Shown: in pieces, positions 1 through 5,722 of the stretch
Position numbering within the stretch: position 1 is the stretch's first letter
How the letters are laid out: the number at the start of each line of letters is the position of its first letter
Assembly: GCA_023428655.1 (NCBI GenBank)
Contig: JAEYXC010000406.1
Span: 1 to 6,474 of the forward strand
Direction of reading: 5' to 3'
Length of the DNA: 6,474 bases
From: Bacillota bacterium
GTDB lineage: Bacteria; Bacillota; Clostridia; Lachnospirales; Lachnospiraceae
Notes under the pieces: generated by a model
Seen by the model: only the letters and a program-made list of their open reading frames with translations
What the model was told of the DNA's origin: nothing
The model's database searches: none
Program-made: the position numbers and the translations under genes

Positions 1-1166
1 TCTCCTTGGGGGGAGATGGAGCGATAGCCATAACAATCGGGATCCTTGGGATCACTGATGAAACGATTGGTATAGATATAATCACATATGGTTTCTATAT
101 ATTCCTTCATGCTTGGATACACGGAGAAGATTACACTGCTTTTCTGACCATCCTCCAGCTCGATGAGAATTTTTCTCTCTCCGGCTTCGGAAAAGGGTCC
201 GATATGGATTGGCCCATCTGTCTCTAAGGTGTCGTCAAACTCAACTCTTGGTTCATCGTCATGCTCTGTTACACAAAGGGATTGATATCGGACGGGCTTT
301 CCGCCACGCACCGTCAGAGTGGCAACTTCACCAACCAAGGAATAAGGTGGGTAATCTACAATCGCAGTATTTAAGGAGAGTAACTTTTCCGCTGCTTTGT
401 TTGCTTCGCACTGTCTTATCTCAAATATTTCCGTAAGACTCTCTTCCGGTTCCAGAGTTATCTTATGGTATAACTCGCTGTATTGCCAGTCGATAAGAGG
501 GCGATCCTCCTCAAGATGAGGCCATGCAAGTGCGGCATTAAAGAAGATGGCACCGCTTAAGGAAGGAGATACCTGCTCAAAGAACAGATTTCTATAGGCA
601 CAGGCAGAACCGACTGCTTTCATTCCACCTGTTATATTCTGTACAATATAATCCGGTCCTTCACCGCTTCTTTTTTTGCAAAGGAAATAGGGCTTACTGA
701 TCCCCAGGGTTGGAACCATGGACCAGGAAGCGGTAAGGTTTTTCTCTATTTCAGTATTACATAGGTAGGCCACCGGAATAAAGTGAGCCAATTTGTTAAA
801 AACAATATTCTTTACAGTGTTGTTCTTTATTGTAGCGCTTAACTTAATACCGTCTTTCAGAAGCTCATACTGATAGGTGAATTCCATTCCATGGGCTTCT
901 TTGATAACGAGAATACGTTCAACTTCAGCGATGACTTTATTGGGGGAGTAGTACCCTGTTTCACCTGATAATCCACAATCTGTTTCGTACAGTGTGGATC
1001 CCAGTAAACGGTGTTTATAATCAGAGAAATTTAACTGATCTAAGGTTTCTGATGAAATAAGGAAGTTGCCGCCATCTTTATCATTCTTAGTGTACAGACC
1101 TTCCATAAGTCCAGTTTCCGGATTGAGCACTAATTTAAAGGTGTCATTTTCGAGAGTAGTATACAT
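1..1166 (-). CDS. Large cytoplasmic protein of unknown family, probable carbohydrate-active enzyme (3' end outside window)
   Basis: The frame is open for 388 codons from the ATG at 1164-1166 to the left edge with no stop, so the C-terminus is missing. An AAAGGA ribosome site lies in the last codons of the upstream permease, and only 6 nt separate that stop from this start, so the two are co-transcribed and probably translationally coupled. There is no signal peptide and no obvious membrane segment, so the protein should act in the cytoplasm. The N-terminal ~340 residues alternate short polar and hydrophobic beta-strand-like stretches (MYTTLENDTFKLVLNPETG at the start; IKLSATIKNNT near 105-115), resembling a beta-sandwich. 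The visible end (SMKEYIETICDYIYTNRF) becomes helical, as in large enzymes with a beta domain followed by an alpha/alpha barrel. Last place in a sugar-uptake operon suggests hydrolysis or other processing of the imported glycan. I do not recognise catalytic residues. A DUF5695-like or other uncharacterised glycosidase-type family is possible but is only a guess. Confidence 0.85.
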   Translation of the reverse strand, partial: MYTTLENDTFKLVLNPETGLMEGLYTKNDKDGGNFLISSETLDQLNFSDYKHRLLGSTLYETDCGLSGETGYYSPNKVIAEVERILVIKEAHGMEFTYQYELLKDGIKLSATIKNNTVKNIVFNKLAHFIPVAYLCNTEIEKNLTASWSMVPTLGISKPYFLCKKRSGEGPDYIVQNITGGMKAVGSACAYRNLFFEQVSPSLSGAIFFNAALAWPHLEEDRPLIDWQYSELYHKITLEPEESLTEIFEIRQCEANKAAEKLLSLNTAIVDYPPYSLVGEVATLTVRGGKPVRYQSLCVTEHDDEPRVEFDDTLETDGPIHIGPFSEAGERKILIELEDGQKSSVIFSVYPSMKEYIETICDYIYTNRFISDPKDPDCYGYRSISPQG

Positions 1167-1172
1167 AGTAAG

Positions 1173-2030
1173 TTATCCTTTCAAACCAGATGTTTTAATT
1201 CCTTCCACTAGATATTTCGAGCCAAATAAATATAATAACATCGGAGGAATAATCATTAAGCTGGATGCAGCCATTATGGTAGGCCAGTTAATAACAAAGG
1301 TATTTCCCTTGATATACATATAGCTTGTCATAAGAGAGATTGTTAAGGTACGCCATTTTTCGCTATTCAGGTAGAAAACAGGCTGTGTTAATTCATTCCA
1401 CCAGTATACGGAGGAAAGGATCGCGATGGTTGCATAGGTAGGCTTCGACAGTGGTGCCAGCATTCGAAAGAAAATACCTGCGTGAGTACAGCCGTCCATG
1501 ATTGCAGCCTCATCCAATTCCTTAGGTATGGAGCGGAAGAATTGGCGAAATAGGAAAACATTATAAGGGAAGGCAAAAAATGCCGGAACAATCATAGGTA
1601 ATAAGGTGTCCAGCCAGCCTACCTTACCAAACATAATATACTGAGGAATAATTAATGCAATTCCGGGAACCATCATGGTACCAATGATAAGGCTGAAGAA
1701 GAAATTCTTACCCGGAAATTCCATACGTGCCAAAGGATAGGCAACGAAGGAGGAGGAGATTAAGGTTCCTACGCCCGTACCAATCATCAAGATAACCGTA
1801 TTTCTAAAGTACAGAAAGAAGTTTGAGGATTTAAAAATATAATTAAAGTTATCCAAGATAGCATTTTTAGGAATAATATTCGTAGAGGTTGTAAACTCCG
1901 TTAAATTCTTAAAGGATCCGGAAAGAATCCAAATGATAGGTAAAAACATGATAATGGCAACAATTATTTTTAGAATAGTGATGAGTACGCCCATTCTCTT
2001 TGCAGCTGCCTTTTTCTTTTTTGAGATCAT
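1173..2030 (-). CDS. Carbohydrate ABC transporter permease, MalG/UgpE type (CUT1)
   Basis: This is an integral membrane subunit (285 aa, the usual length) of a binding-protein-dependent sugar importer; it forms the channel with the neighbouring MalF-type subunit. A basic N-terminus (MISKKKKAAAKR) precedes a first membrane span at about 15-38, with further spans near 77-100, 111-132, 143-162, 198-215 and 250-270. The cytoplasmic EAA loop that docks the ATPase is clear: E174-A-A, G180 and P193 in ELDEAAIMDG...LAPLSKP. The ending (KYLVEGIKTSGLKG) is typical of the MalG side of CUT1 systems. The start at 2030 follows an AAGGGGG ribosome site that overlaps the stop of the upstream permease gene; the gap is 12 nt. 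The substrate cannot be read from the permease. Family assignment is firm. Confidence 0.96.
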   Translation of the reverse strand: MISKKKKAAAKRMGVLITILKIIVAIIMFLPIIWILSGSFKNLTEFTTSTNIIPKNAILDNFNYIFKSSNFFLYFRNTVILMIGTGVGTLISSSFVAYPLARMEFPGKNFFFSLIIGTMMVPGIALIIPQYIMFGKVGWLDTLLPMIVPAFFAFPYNVFLFRQFFRSIPKELDEAAIMDGCTHAGIFFRMLAPLSKPTYATIAILSSVYWWNELTQPVFYLNSEKWRTLTISLMTSYMYIKGNTFVINWPTIMAASSLMIIPPMLLYLFGSKYLVEGIKTSGLKG

Positions 2031-2042
2031 AACCGTGCCCCC

Positions 2043-2966
2043 TTAGTTCTCATAATAAACAAGTTTCTTTGAAAGTGTAAATATTCCGACACCAATAATA
2101 CAAGCAAGTAAGAATAAAATTACGGATAAAGCGCTGCCATAGCCCACCTTTTGATTACTGAAGGCTTCGTTATAAATTAGTAAGCTGAGAACCTGTGTCA
2201 TTTTATTCGGATCACCTGTCTCTCCGGTTAGGGGGTATAAGAGTGCAAAGGAACCATTAAGCGCACTGATGCTTCCCATAACGGTATTGAATAATACAAT
2301 CGGAGATATCATGGGTAAGGTTATGCTGGTAAACTTTCTCCACGCGTTAGAGCCATCCAGATCACTTGCTTCATAAAGCTCTCTCGGAACATCATTCAGG
2401 CCGGAGCGGAAGATCAACATCATCTGTCCGGTATTATAAGTAAATAGGGTGATAAAGAATATCACAAGGTAAATGGTGTTTTTATCAAATAGCCAGTTAA
2501 TTTGCACATTTGAGCCGGACACCAGGGATAGAAAGGCATTCAGAAGTCCCGCATCTCGACCGAAGATGGTTCGAAAGGCATATGCTAGAGCAACGGAAGG
2601 AACGACTGAGGGTAGGAAATAACAAAACTGGAAAATACCATTCCATCTCTGCTTGCGATTTAGTAAAAGTGCCATAATCAGAGCCCAAGCCGCAGTGATC
2701 ACCATCATTACCAGGGTAAAGAAGATAGTTACGCGAAAGGAATTCCAGAAGGTGGCGCTTTTGAAAATGTTAACATAATTGTCAAAGCCAATAAATTTAG
2801 AGATACCATTCAATTTACGATTGGTTAGACTTACGATAAACATAAATACTACGGGGAACAGGGTAAAACATAAAAAGCCAATAAACCAAGGCAGCATAAA
2901 TGCATAGGCAGTTAGATTATTCGTCAGCTGCTTATTCACTTTTTTCTTGCTCTTGTGATTTTTCAT
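2043..2966 (-). CDS. Carbohydrate ABC transporter permease, MalF/UgpA type (CUT1)
   Basis: This is the first permease of the importer (307 aa, normal for the UgpA/LacF group that lacks the large MalF periplasmic loop). A strongly basic N-terminus (MKNHKSKKKVNKQ) is followed by spans at roughly 19-46, 79-102, 116-134, 164-186, 221-242 and 279-298. The family signature AYAFMLPWFIGFL lies in span 1. The EAA loop reads ELYEASDLDG...ITLP, with E199-A200, G205 and L217-P218, so it should contact the ATPase. The first A-A pair is A-S here, a common variant. The start at 2966 has a perfect AAGGAGG at 2974-2980 with 7-nt spacing. It sits 70 nt after the binding protein gene, behind a stable hairpin, and 12 nt before the second permease. 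Confidence 0.96.
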   Translation of the reverse strand: MKNHKSKKKVNKQLTNNLTAYAFMLPWFIGFLCFTLFPVVFMFIVSLTNRKLNGISKFIGFDNYVNIFKSATFWNSFRVTIFFTLVMMVITAAWALIMALLLNRKQRWNGIFQFCYFLPSVVPSVALAYAFRTIFGRDAGLLNAFLSLVSGSNVQINWLFDKNTIYLVIFFITLFTYNTGQMMLIFRSGLNDVPRELYEASDLDGSNAWRKFTSITLPMISPIVLFNTVMGSISALNGSFALLYPLTGETGDPNKMTQVLSLLIYNEAFSNQKVGYGSALSVILFLLACIIGVGIFTLSKKLVYYEN

Positions 2967-2989
2967 AAGATGTCCTCCTTATCCAGAAA

Positions 2990-3020
2990 AGGCGGTTTCC
3001 CAAGCCAGAAGAAACCGCCT
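2990..3020 (-). terminator. Intercistronic hairpin between binding protein and permease genes (leaky terminator or mRNA stabiliser)
   Basis: A perfect 10-bp stem, AGGCGGTTTC (2990-2999) against GAAACCGCCT (3011-3020), has an 11-nt loop. On the minus-strand transcript it begins 16 nt after the binding protein stop and is followed by only a short U run (TTTT then CTGG), so termination is probably partial. The perfect ribosome site of the permease follows at 2974-2980. Hairpins in this position are known in sugar ABC operons, where they protect the binding protein mRNA from 3' decay and give more binding protein than permease. That role here is inferred. Confidence 0.8.
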
Positions 3021-3036
3021 AAAAGTTTTATTCGTA

Positions 3037-4326
3037 TTACTTCAGGGTATATCCAATGGTTTCAGCAGCATAGCTCATTGCCTCTTCCACGGATTTTTCA
3101 GGTGTAGCCTGCCCAACTAATACAGTATTAAATAAGCTGATTGCATTATTTGTGACTCCGGAGGGTAAGCATGTATAGCCGAATACACCAGCAGCTAAGG
3201 AATCTGTAATCGCATCCCAATTTTCGATTGTTGTTGCGGTTTCTACCTTCCATGCGCCCTTATCTGCAATCGTTTTTAAAGCAGAAGGGTTACCGCTTGC
3301 CTTGGAGTTAATCGCTTGTCCCTCTTCTCCCATAAGCCATTCAACTACCTTCCAAGCAGCATCTTTGTTTTCGCTGTTTGCATTGATTGTATAGAAGCCT
3401 GTGTGGAGTGTATTGTATTTGATTTTATTAGTAGGAATGGTGGCAATATCCCAGTTGAAAGCTAATTTATCACTATAGGTACCGATATTCCAGCTTCCAA
3501 GCCAGCTCATAGCAGCCTTGCCGGCAGCAAATTTATCACTGGTATCTGAGGAGGGTTCGGGCATAATACCCTTTGTCACCATATCAGCGCAGTCAGTAAT
3601 AAAGGAAACAGCACCTTCGCCAATAACTAATTCACCGCTTGCCGCATCATAAACCTGGTCTCCGGCACTACCGATTCCAGCCCACCAGGTCTGGGTATTC
3701 GGAATATCAAAGCCATATACAGCAGTTGTATTATCGGTATTATACTGTGTTAACTTCTCAGCAGCAGCAAGGAAATCAGCATAGGACCAATCATTGGTAG
3801 GATATGCAACACCAGCGGCATCAAACATGTCCTGATTGTAAAATAATACTTCAGTAGCAGCACACCAAGGAAGACCATAGGTTGCGCCCAAGCCCTCTGT
3901 TAACTGGCTTACCGCATCAATGAAATCACCCTGGTTAATGGAGGAGCTTTTAAGGTAATCATCCAGGGCGATGATACCTTTTGCATCAGCAAAGTTCTTA
4001 ATATCATTTTCCCAAACCACATAGATATCAGAGGAGGTGTCCTTTGTGGATACCATTTGGTTTAATTTGGAGGAATAGTCACTCTCCGGAATTACGTTTA
4101 CATTAACCTTTACCCCGGTAGCCTTTTCCGCTTGCTTATACATATTTAATTCGTCATCTGCATTTGGTTCATTCCATACGGAGATGGTAATTTCAGGCTG
4201 CTTATCGTTCTGACTAACATCTTGGTTCATATTTCCTTCATTCGTGCTTTTAGAGCCACAACCCACTAATAACCCACTTAAAAGTGTTACAGTTACTAAA
4301 CCGGCCATAATTTTTTTCATGTTCAT
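3037..4326 (-). CDS. Extracellular sugar-binding lipoprotein of an ABC importer (SBP_bac_1 / UgpB-MalE type)
   Basis: This is the substrate-binding subunit of the importer (429 aa, a usual length), anchored to the outer face of the membrane as a lipoprotein. A lipoprotein signal peptide is clear: MNMKK, a hydrophobic stretch, and lipobox L20-V-G-C23 with the lipidated cysteine at 23. A polar Ser/Asn/Gln-rich linker (24-43) leads to the first strand ITISVWNEPNADDE (46-59), typical of family 1 solute-binding proteins. Further hallmarks are SSDIYVVWENDIKNFADAKGIIALDDYL (98-125), GLPWCAATEVLFYNQDMFDAAGV (151-173) and the GKAAMSWLGSWN segment. Aromatics at W154, W214 and W215 are candidates for stacking on sugar. 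It is the first gene of the operon, behind a consensus promoter and paired operators. The substrate is not predictable by eye; an oligosaccharide is likely. Confidence 0.96.
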   Translation of the reverse strand: MNMKKIMAGLVTVTLLSGLLVGCGSKSTNEGNMNQDVSQNDKQPEITISVWNEPNADDELNMYKQAEKATGVKVNVNVIPESDYSSKLNQMVSTKDTSSDIYVVWENDIKNFADAKGIIALDDYLKSSSINQGDFIDAVSQLTEGLGATYGLPWCAATEVLFYNQDMFDAAGVAYPTNDWSYADFLAAAEKLTQYNTDNTTAVYGFDIPNTQTWWAGIGSAGDQVYDAASGELVIGEGAVSFITDCADMVTKGIMPEPSSDTSDKFAAGKAAMSWLGSWNIGTYSDKLAFNWDIATIPTNKIKYNTLHTGFYTINANSENKDAAWKVVEWLMGEEGQAINSKASGNPSALKTIADKGAWKVETATTIENWDAITDSLAAGVFGYTCLPSGVTNNAISLFNTVLVGQATPEKSVEEAMSYAAETIGYTLK

Positions 4327-4333
4327 AATATTA

Positions 4334-4340
4334 CTCCCTT
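4334..4340 (-). promoter_or_regulatory. Ribosome binding site of the binding protein gene
   Basis: The minus strand reads AAGGGAG 7 nt before the ATG at 4324-4326. A second in-frame ATG lies two codons in (4318-4320). Its spacing to this site would be 13 nt, so the upstream ATG (protein starting MNMKK) is preferred. Confidence 0.75.
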
Positions 4341-4402
4341 GGATAGGTTTTTTGATAGTTACATATTTCCAATCATATTGTGTTACAAAGTGCCAATATT
4401 AT

Positions 4403-4416
4403 TATGCTGCAGCATA
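4403..4416. repeat. Perfect 14-bp palindrome in the operon leader
   Basis: TATGCTGCAGCATA reads the same on both strands. It lies in the untranslated leader, about 80 bp before the binding protein start and just outside the left arm of the large inverted repeat, which it overlaps by two bases. In RNA it could form only a 5-bp stem with a TGCA loop and has no U tract, so a terminator is unlikely. A dimeric DNA-binding protein site is the more natural reading, but no regulator is identified. Confidence 0.55.
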
Positions 4417-4431
4417 CAAATTACTAGTAAG

Positions 4432-4445
4432 GTTAATCGATTAAC
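4432..4445. promoter_or_regulatory. Operator O2, LacI/GalR-type palindrome
   Basis: GTTAATCGATTAAC is a perfect 14-bp palindrome with the central CG typical of LacI/GalR-family operators. The same 12-bp core (TTAATCGATTAA) recurs at 4510-4521. The shared sequence extends to AAGGTTAATCGATTAA when the other copy is read on the minus strand, which argues against chance. It is about 105-115 nt downstream of the predicted transcription start. A repressor bound here and at the other site could loop the DNA or block RNA polymerase. No regulator gene is present in the window. Confidence 0.8.
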
Positions 4446-4463
4446 AACTTTGGATAAAAAATA

Positions 4464-4491
4464 TTTTCACAGAGGTTACCTAATGTGAAAA
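4464..4491. repeat. Central 28-bp inverted repeat between the two operators
   Basis: TTTTCACA (4464-4471) and TGTGAAAA (4484-4491) are perfect 8-bp arms. The 12-bp middle contains a further near-symmetric AGGT-T-ACCT. The centre (4477.5) coincides with the midpoint between the two TTAATCGATTAA operators (4477). It could be the site of a second dimeric regulator, the apex stem of an RNA hairpin, or both. It does not fit the CcpA cre consensus. Function unknown. Confidence 0.65.
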
Positions 4492-4509
4492 GTTATGAAT
4501 GACAAATGA

Positions 4510-4521
4510 TTAATCGATTAA
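4510..4521. promoter_or_regulatory. Operator O1, LacI/GalR-type palindrome
   Basis: TTAATCGATTAA is a perfect 12-bp palindrome identical in core to the site at 4433-4444, and its GG flank points toward the other copy's mirror position. It lies about 26-38 nt downstream of the predicted start from the consensus promoter at 4555-4582. That position suits repression by blocking promoter escape or early elongation. Centre-to-centre distance to the second operator is 77 bp, about seven helical turns. Confidence 0.8.
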
Positions 4522-4554
4522 CCTTTTGCGCGTTAGTAAGTTTGTACATATTTG

Positions 4555-4582
4555 ATTATACACCTTAGCTGAAATATGTCAA
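4555..4582 (-). promoter_or_regulatory. Consensus sigma-A promoter of the sugar-uptake operon
   Basis: On the minus strand TTGACA (4577-4582) and TATAAT (4555-4560) are both perfect matches separated by 16 bp. The DNA immediately upstream (about 4583-4615) is almost pure A/T with an A8 run on the minus strand, resembling an UP element. Predicted start is G4547 or A4549, giving a leader of about 220 nt before the binding protein gene. Such a strong core promoter makes sense only if repressed, and two operators lie directly downstream. Confidence 0.85.
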
Positions 4583-4615
4583 TATTTATTCTGATTTTTT
4601 TTAAAACTTAAAAGG

Positions 4616-4899
4616 ATTAGAAATAATTGCGTAGAATTGCATACATATCTTGGATGAAACAATGTGGAAGGTGTTCAATACAAAAGGGTGTCGGTGGGAA
4701 GTCATTTACTTTTAGGTTGAACATAAAGCTTATGTAAAACTAGTTAAAATATTTAAAAAAGGTACTGTTCAATCCTAATTATTTATATTACAATTAAGCT
4801 ACGACAAAATGTACCAAATAGTTACAACAATATAAGATATAAGCTATTTAAGTTATAAGCTTGATCAAAAATATCCTTCATTATTATAGGAGATATTAA
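4616..4899. other. AT-rich intergenic region upstream of the PilZ gene, no gene seen
   Basis: No credible coding frame is visible here. It holds an inverted repeat (TTAGGTTGAAC at 4712-4722 against GTTCAATCCTAA at 4767-4778, one bulged base, 44-nt loop). A smaller one is ACATAA-AGC-TTATGT at 4721-4735. ATAAGCT repeats occur just before the PilZ ribosome site. I could not find a convincing plus-strand sigma-A or sigma-28 promoter, so the promoter of the PilZ gene remains unplaced. Confidence 0.5.
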
Positions 4900-5529
4900 A
4901 TGAAATTAACTGATATAGAAACGGAAAATAAGCTGTTACTAAAATTTAAGTATAAAGAAAAAAAATATAGCATGGTTGTAATGCTGTTTGCAAAAAAAGT
5001 CGGGTATATTATAATACCCTCCATCCTAGAGAATGATCAGGTTGTACCTCCAGAGGAGCTAAAGGAAGCAGAGATCATCTATACGGTTAAGGATGGTATC
5101 TTCCGCTTCGGGCAGTTAAAAATCGAAAGTACCTACTATAAAGGGGTAAGAGTATATAATGTCAGCTCCGACGAGGAAGTATCCCGAGCGAATCGTAGGC
5201 AGGCATATCGCATGTTCATCGGAGAATTAACAACGGTAACGGTGATAATGGAAAACGGAAAGAGCAGGTCAATAGAAGGAATATTAAAGAATGTTAGCAT
5301 AACCGGGATGAGTATCGTATTAAAGCAGGAATTTGATGTAGGTACCACCATGAGAATTCTTTATGAATTCGAGGGACTTACCTTTCTTCTACAGGGAACC
5401 GTGATTCGGAAGGATAAGATGAACGGATATCGAGCATTTTCCTATGGCTGTATCTTTAAGGACCCAAATCACAGCATTAACCGGGTTATCATACAGAAGC
5501 AGATCCGGAACAAAAAGAATAACACTTAA
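4900..5529 (+). CDS. PilZ-domain protein, probable cyclic di-GMP receptor (YcgR/YpfA-like)
   Basis: The protein is 209 aa and cytoplasmic, with no signal peptide or membrane span. It has two domains: an N-terminal beta-rich region (about 1-95; GDxF-like KDGIFRFGQLKIESTYYKGV at 64-83) resembling the YcgR-N domain of flagellar-brake proteins, and a C-terminal PilZ barrel (about 98-200). The c-di-GMP-binding signature is intact: RRQAYR, with R100 and R104 of RxxxR, and N131-V-S133-I-T-G136, matching [D/N]xSxxG. It should therefore bind c-di-GMP; in Bacillus and Clostridia such proteins commonly affect motility or surface polysaccharide, but no partner is encoded here. The start has AGGAG at 4888-4892 with 7-nt spacing. 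It is divergent from the sugar operon, with a 573-bp gap, so shared function is not implied. I saw no clear U-tract terminator after its stop, so read-through into the holin-like gene is possible. Confidence 0.93.
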   Translation: MKLTDIETENKLLLKFKYKEKKYSMVVMLFAKKVGYIIIPSILENDQVVPPEELKEAEIIYTVKDGIFRFGQLKIESTYYKGVRVYNVSSDEEVSRANRRQAYRMFIGELTTVTVIMENGKSRSIEGILKNVSITGMSIVLKQEFDVGTTMRILYEFEGLTFLLQGTVIRKDKMNGYRAFSYGCIFKDPNHSINRVIIQKQIRNKKNNT

Positions 5530-5614
5530 CGAATAATTCTTAAAAGATCGAACAACATCAGTTATTTCTTGCATTTCTTGGGATTGTACCTCATACGATA
5601 TATTGGACATAGTA

Positions 5615-5637
5615 GTGTGAATGAAAAAAATTCACAC
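5615..5637 (+). repeat. Hairpin downstream of the PilZ gene
   Basis: GTGTGAAT (5615-5622) and ATTCACAC (5630-5637) form a perfect 8-bp stem around a 7-nt A-rich loop. No U run follows on the plus strand, so it is not a standard terminator; it may belong to the leader of the holin-like gene. A weak promoter-like pair (TTGGGA at 5578-5583, TATATT at 5599-5604, 15-bp spacing) lies just upstream and would start a transcript near 5611, but this is uncertain. Confidence 0.6.
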
Positions 5638-5638
5638 A

Positions 5639-5660
5639 GGTCTGCATCTAGGATGCGGCC
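5639..5660 (+). repeat. Second hairpin in the leader of the holin-like gene
   Basis: GGTCTGCATC (5639-5648) pairs with GATGCGGCC (5652-5660): nine base pairs, including one G-T, with one bulged T and a TAG loop. It begins directly after the previous hairpin and ends 62 nt before the holin-like start. The two stems form a compact structured element. I do not recognise it as a known riboswitch class. Confidence 0.55.
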
Positions 5661-5707
5661 TATGAATATGGTGCGTTGTACTTGAGATGGCTCAGGAATC
5701 ATGCAGG

Positions 5708-5714
5708 AAAGGAG
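5708..5714 (+). promoter_or_regulatory. Ribosome binding site fixing the holin-like gene start
   Basis: AAAGGAG lies 8 nt before the ATG at 5723. The frame is also open from an upstream ATG at 5687, but that one has no ribosome site, and the 12 extra residues (MAQESCRKGVIR) are untypical, so 5723 is the chosen start. Confidence 0.8.
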
Positions 5715-5722
5715 TAATCAGA

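Larger units (their letters stand above)
4415..4546. repeat. Large imperfect inverted repeat spanning the operator pair (potential 5' leader hairpin)
   Basis: The left arm 4415-4444 and right arm 4510-4546 are inverted copies. TACAAA pairs TTTGTA (6 bp), TTACTA pairs TAGTAA (6 bp, one bulged base), AAGG pairs CCTT (4 bp, after an internal loop of 2 versus 8 nt), and TTAATCGATTAA pairs its twin (12 bp), giving about 28 bp in all. The 65-nt interior contains the 4464-4491 inverted repeat as a possible apical stem. On the minus-strand transcript the outer arm begins one or two nucleotides after the predicted start (about 4547-4549), so the mRNA could fold at its very 5' end. Whether it acts as DNA, as RNA, or simply arose by inverted duplication of an operator is not known. 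Confidence 0.7.

Noticed and set aside
6..436. Two short plus-strand frames (6-227 and 209-436)
   Set aside because: Both lie antisense to the long open frame of the operon's last gene and lack ribosome sites or recognisable sequence.
1066..1323. Plus-strand 85-residue frame across the permease-enzyme junction
   Set aside because: Antisense to two real genes; composition is that of a shadow frame.
4244..4444. Plus-strand 66-residue frame over the signal peptide and leader
   Set aside because: Antisense to the lipoprotein signal sequence, with no ribosome site; it crosses the operator.
4327..4582. CcpA catabolite-repression (cre) site in the operon promoter
   Set aside because: No stretch fits the cre consensus well; the palindromes present have a different core.
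5389..5610. Minus-strand 73-residue frame beginning MSNISYEVQSQEMQEITDVV
   Set aside because: The first residues look protein-like, but no ribosome site precedes the ATG and most of the frame is antisense to the 3' end of the well-supported PilZ gene.
5687..5722. Upstream ATG extending the holin-like protein by 12 residues
   Set aside because: No ribosome site before 5687, whereas AAAGGAG sits 8 nt before the ATG at 5723.
5530..5722. c-di-GMP riboswitch before the holin-like gene
   Set aside because: Its proximity to a PilZ gene made it tempting, but the conserved GEMM sequence elements are absent; only simple hairpins are seen.
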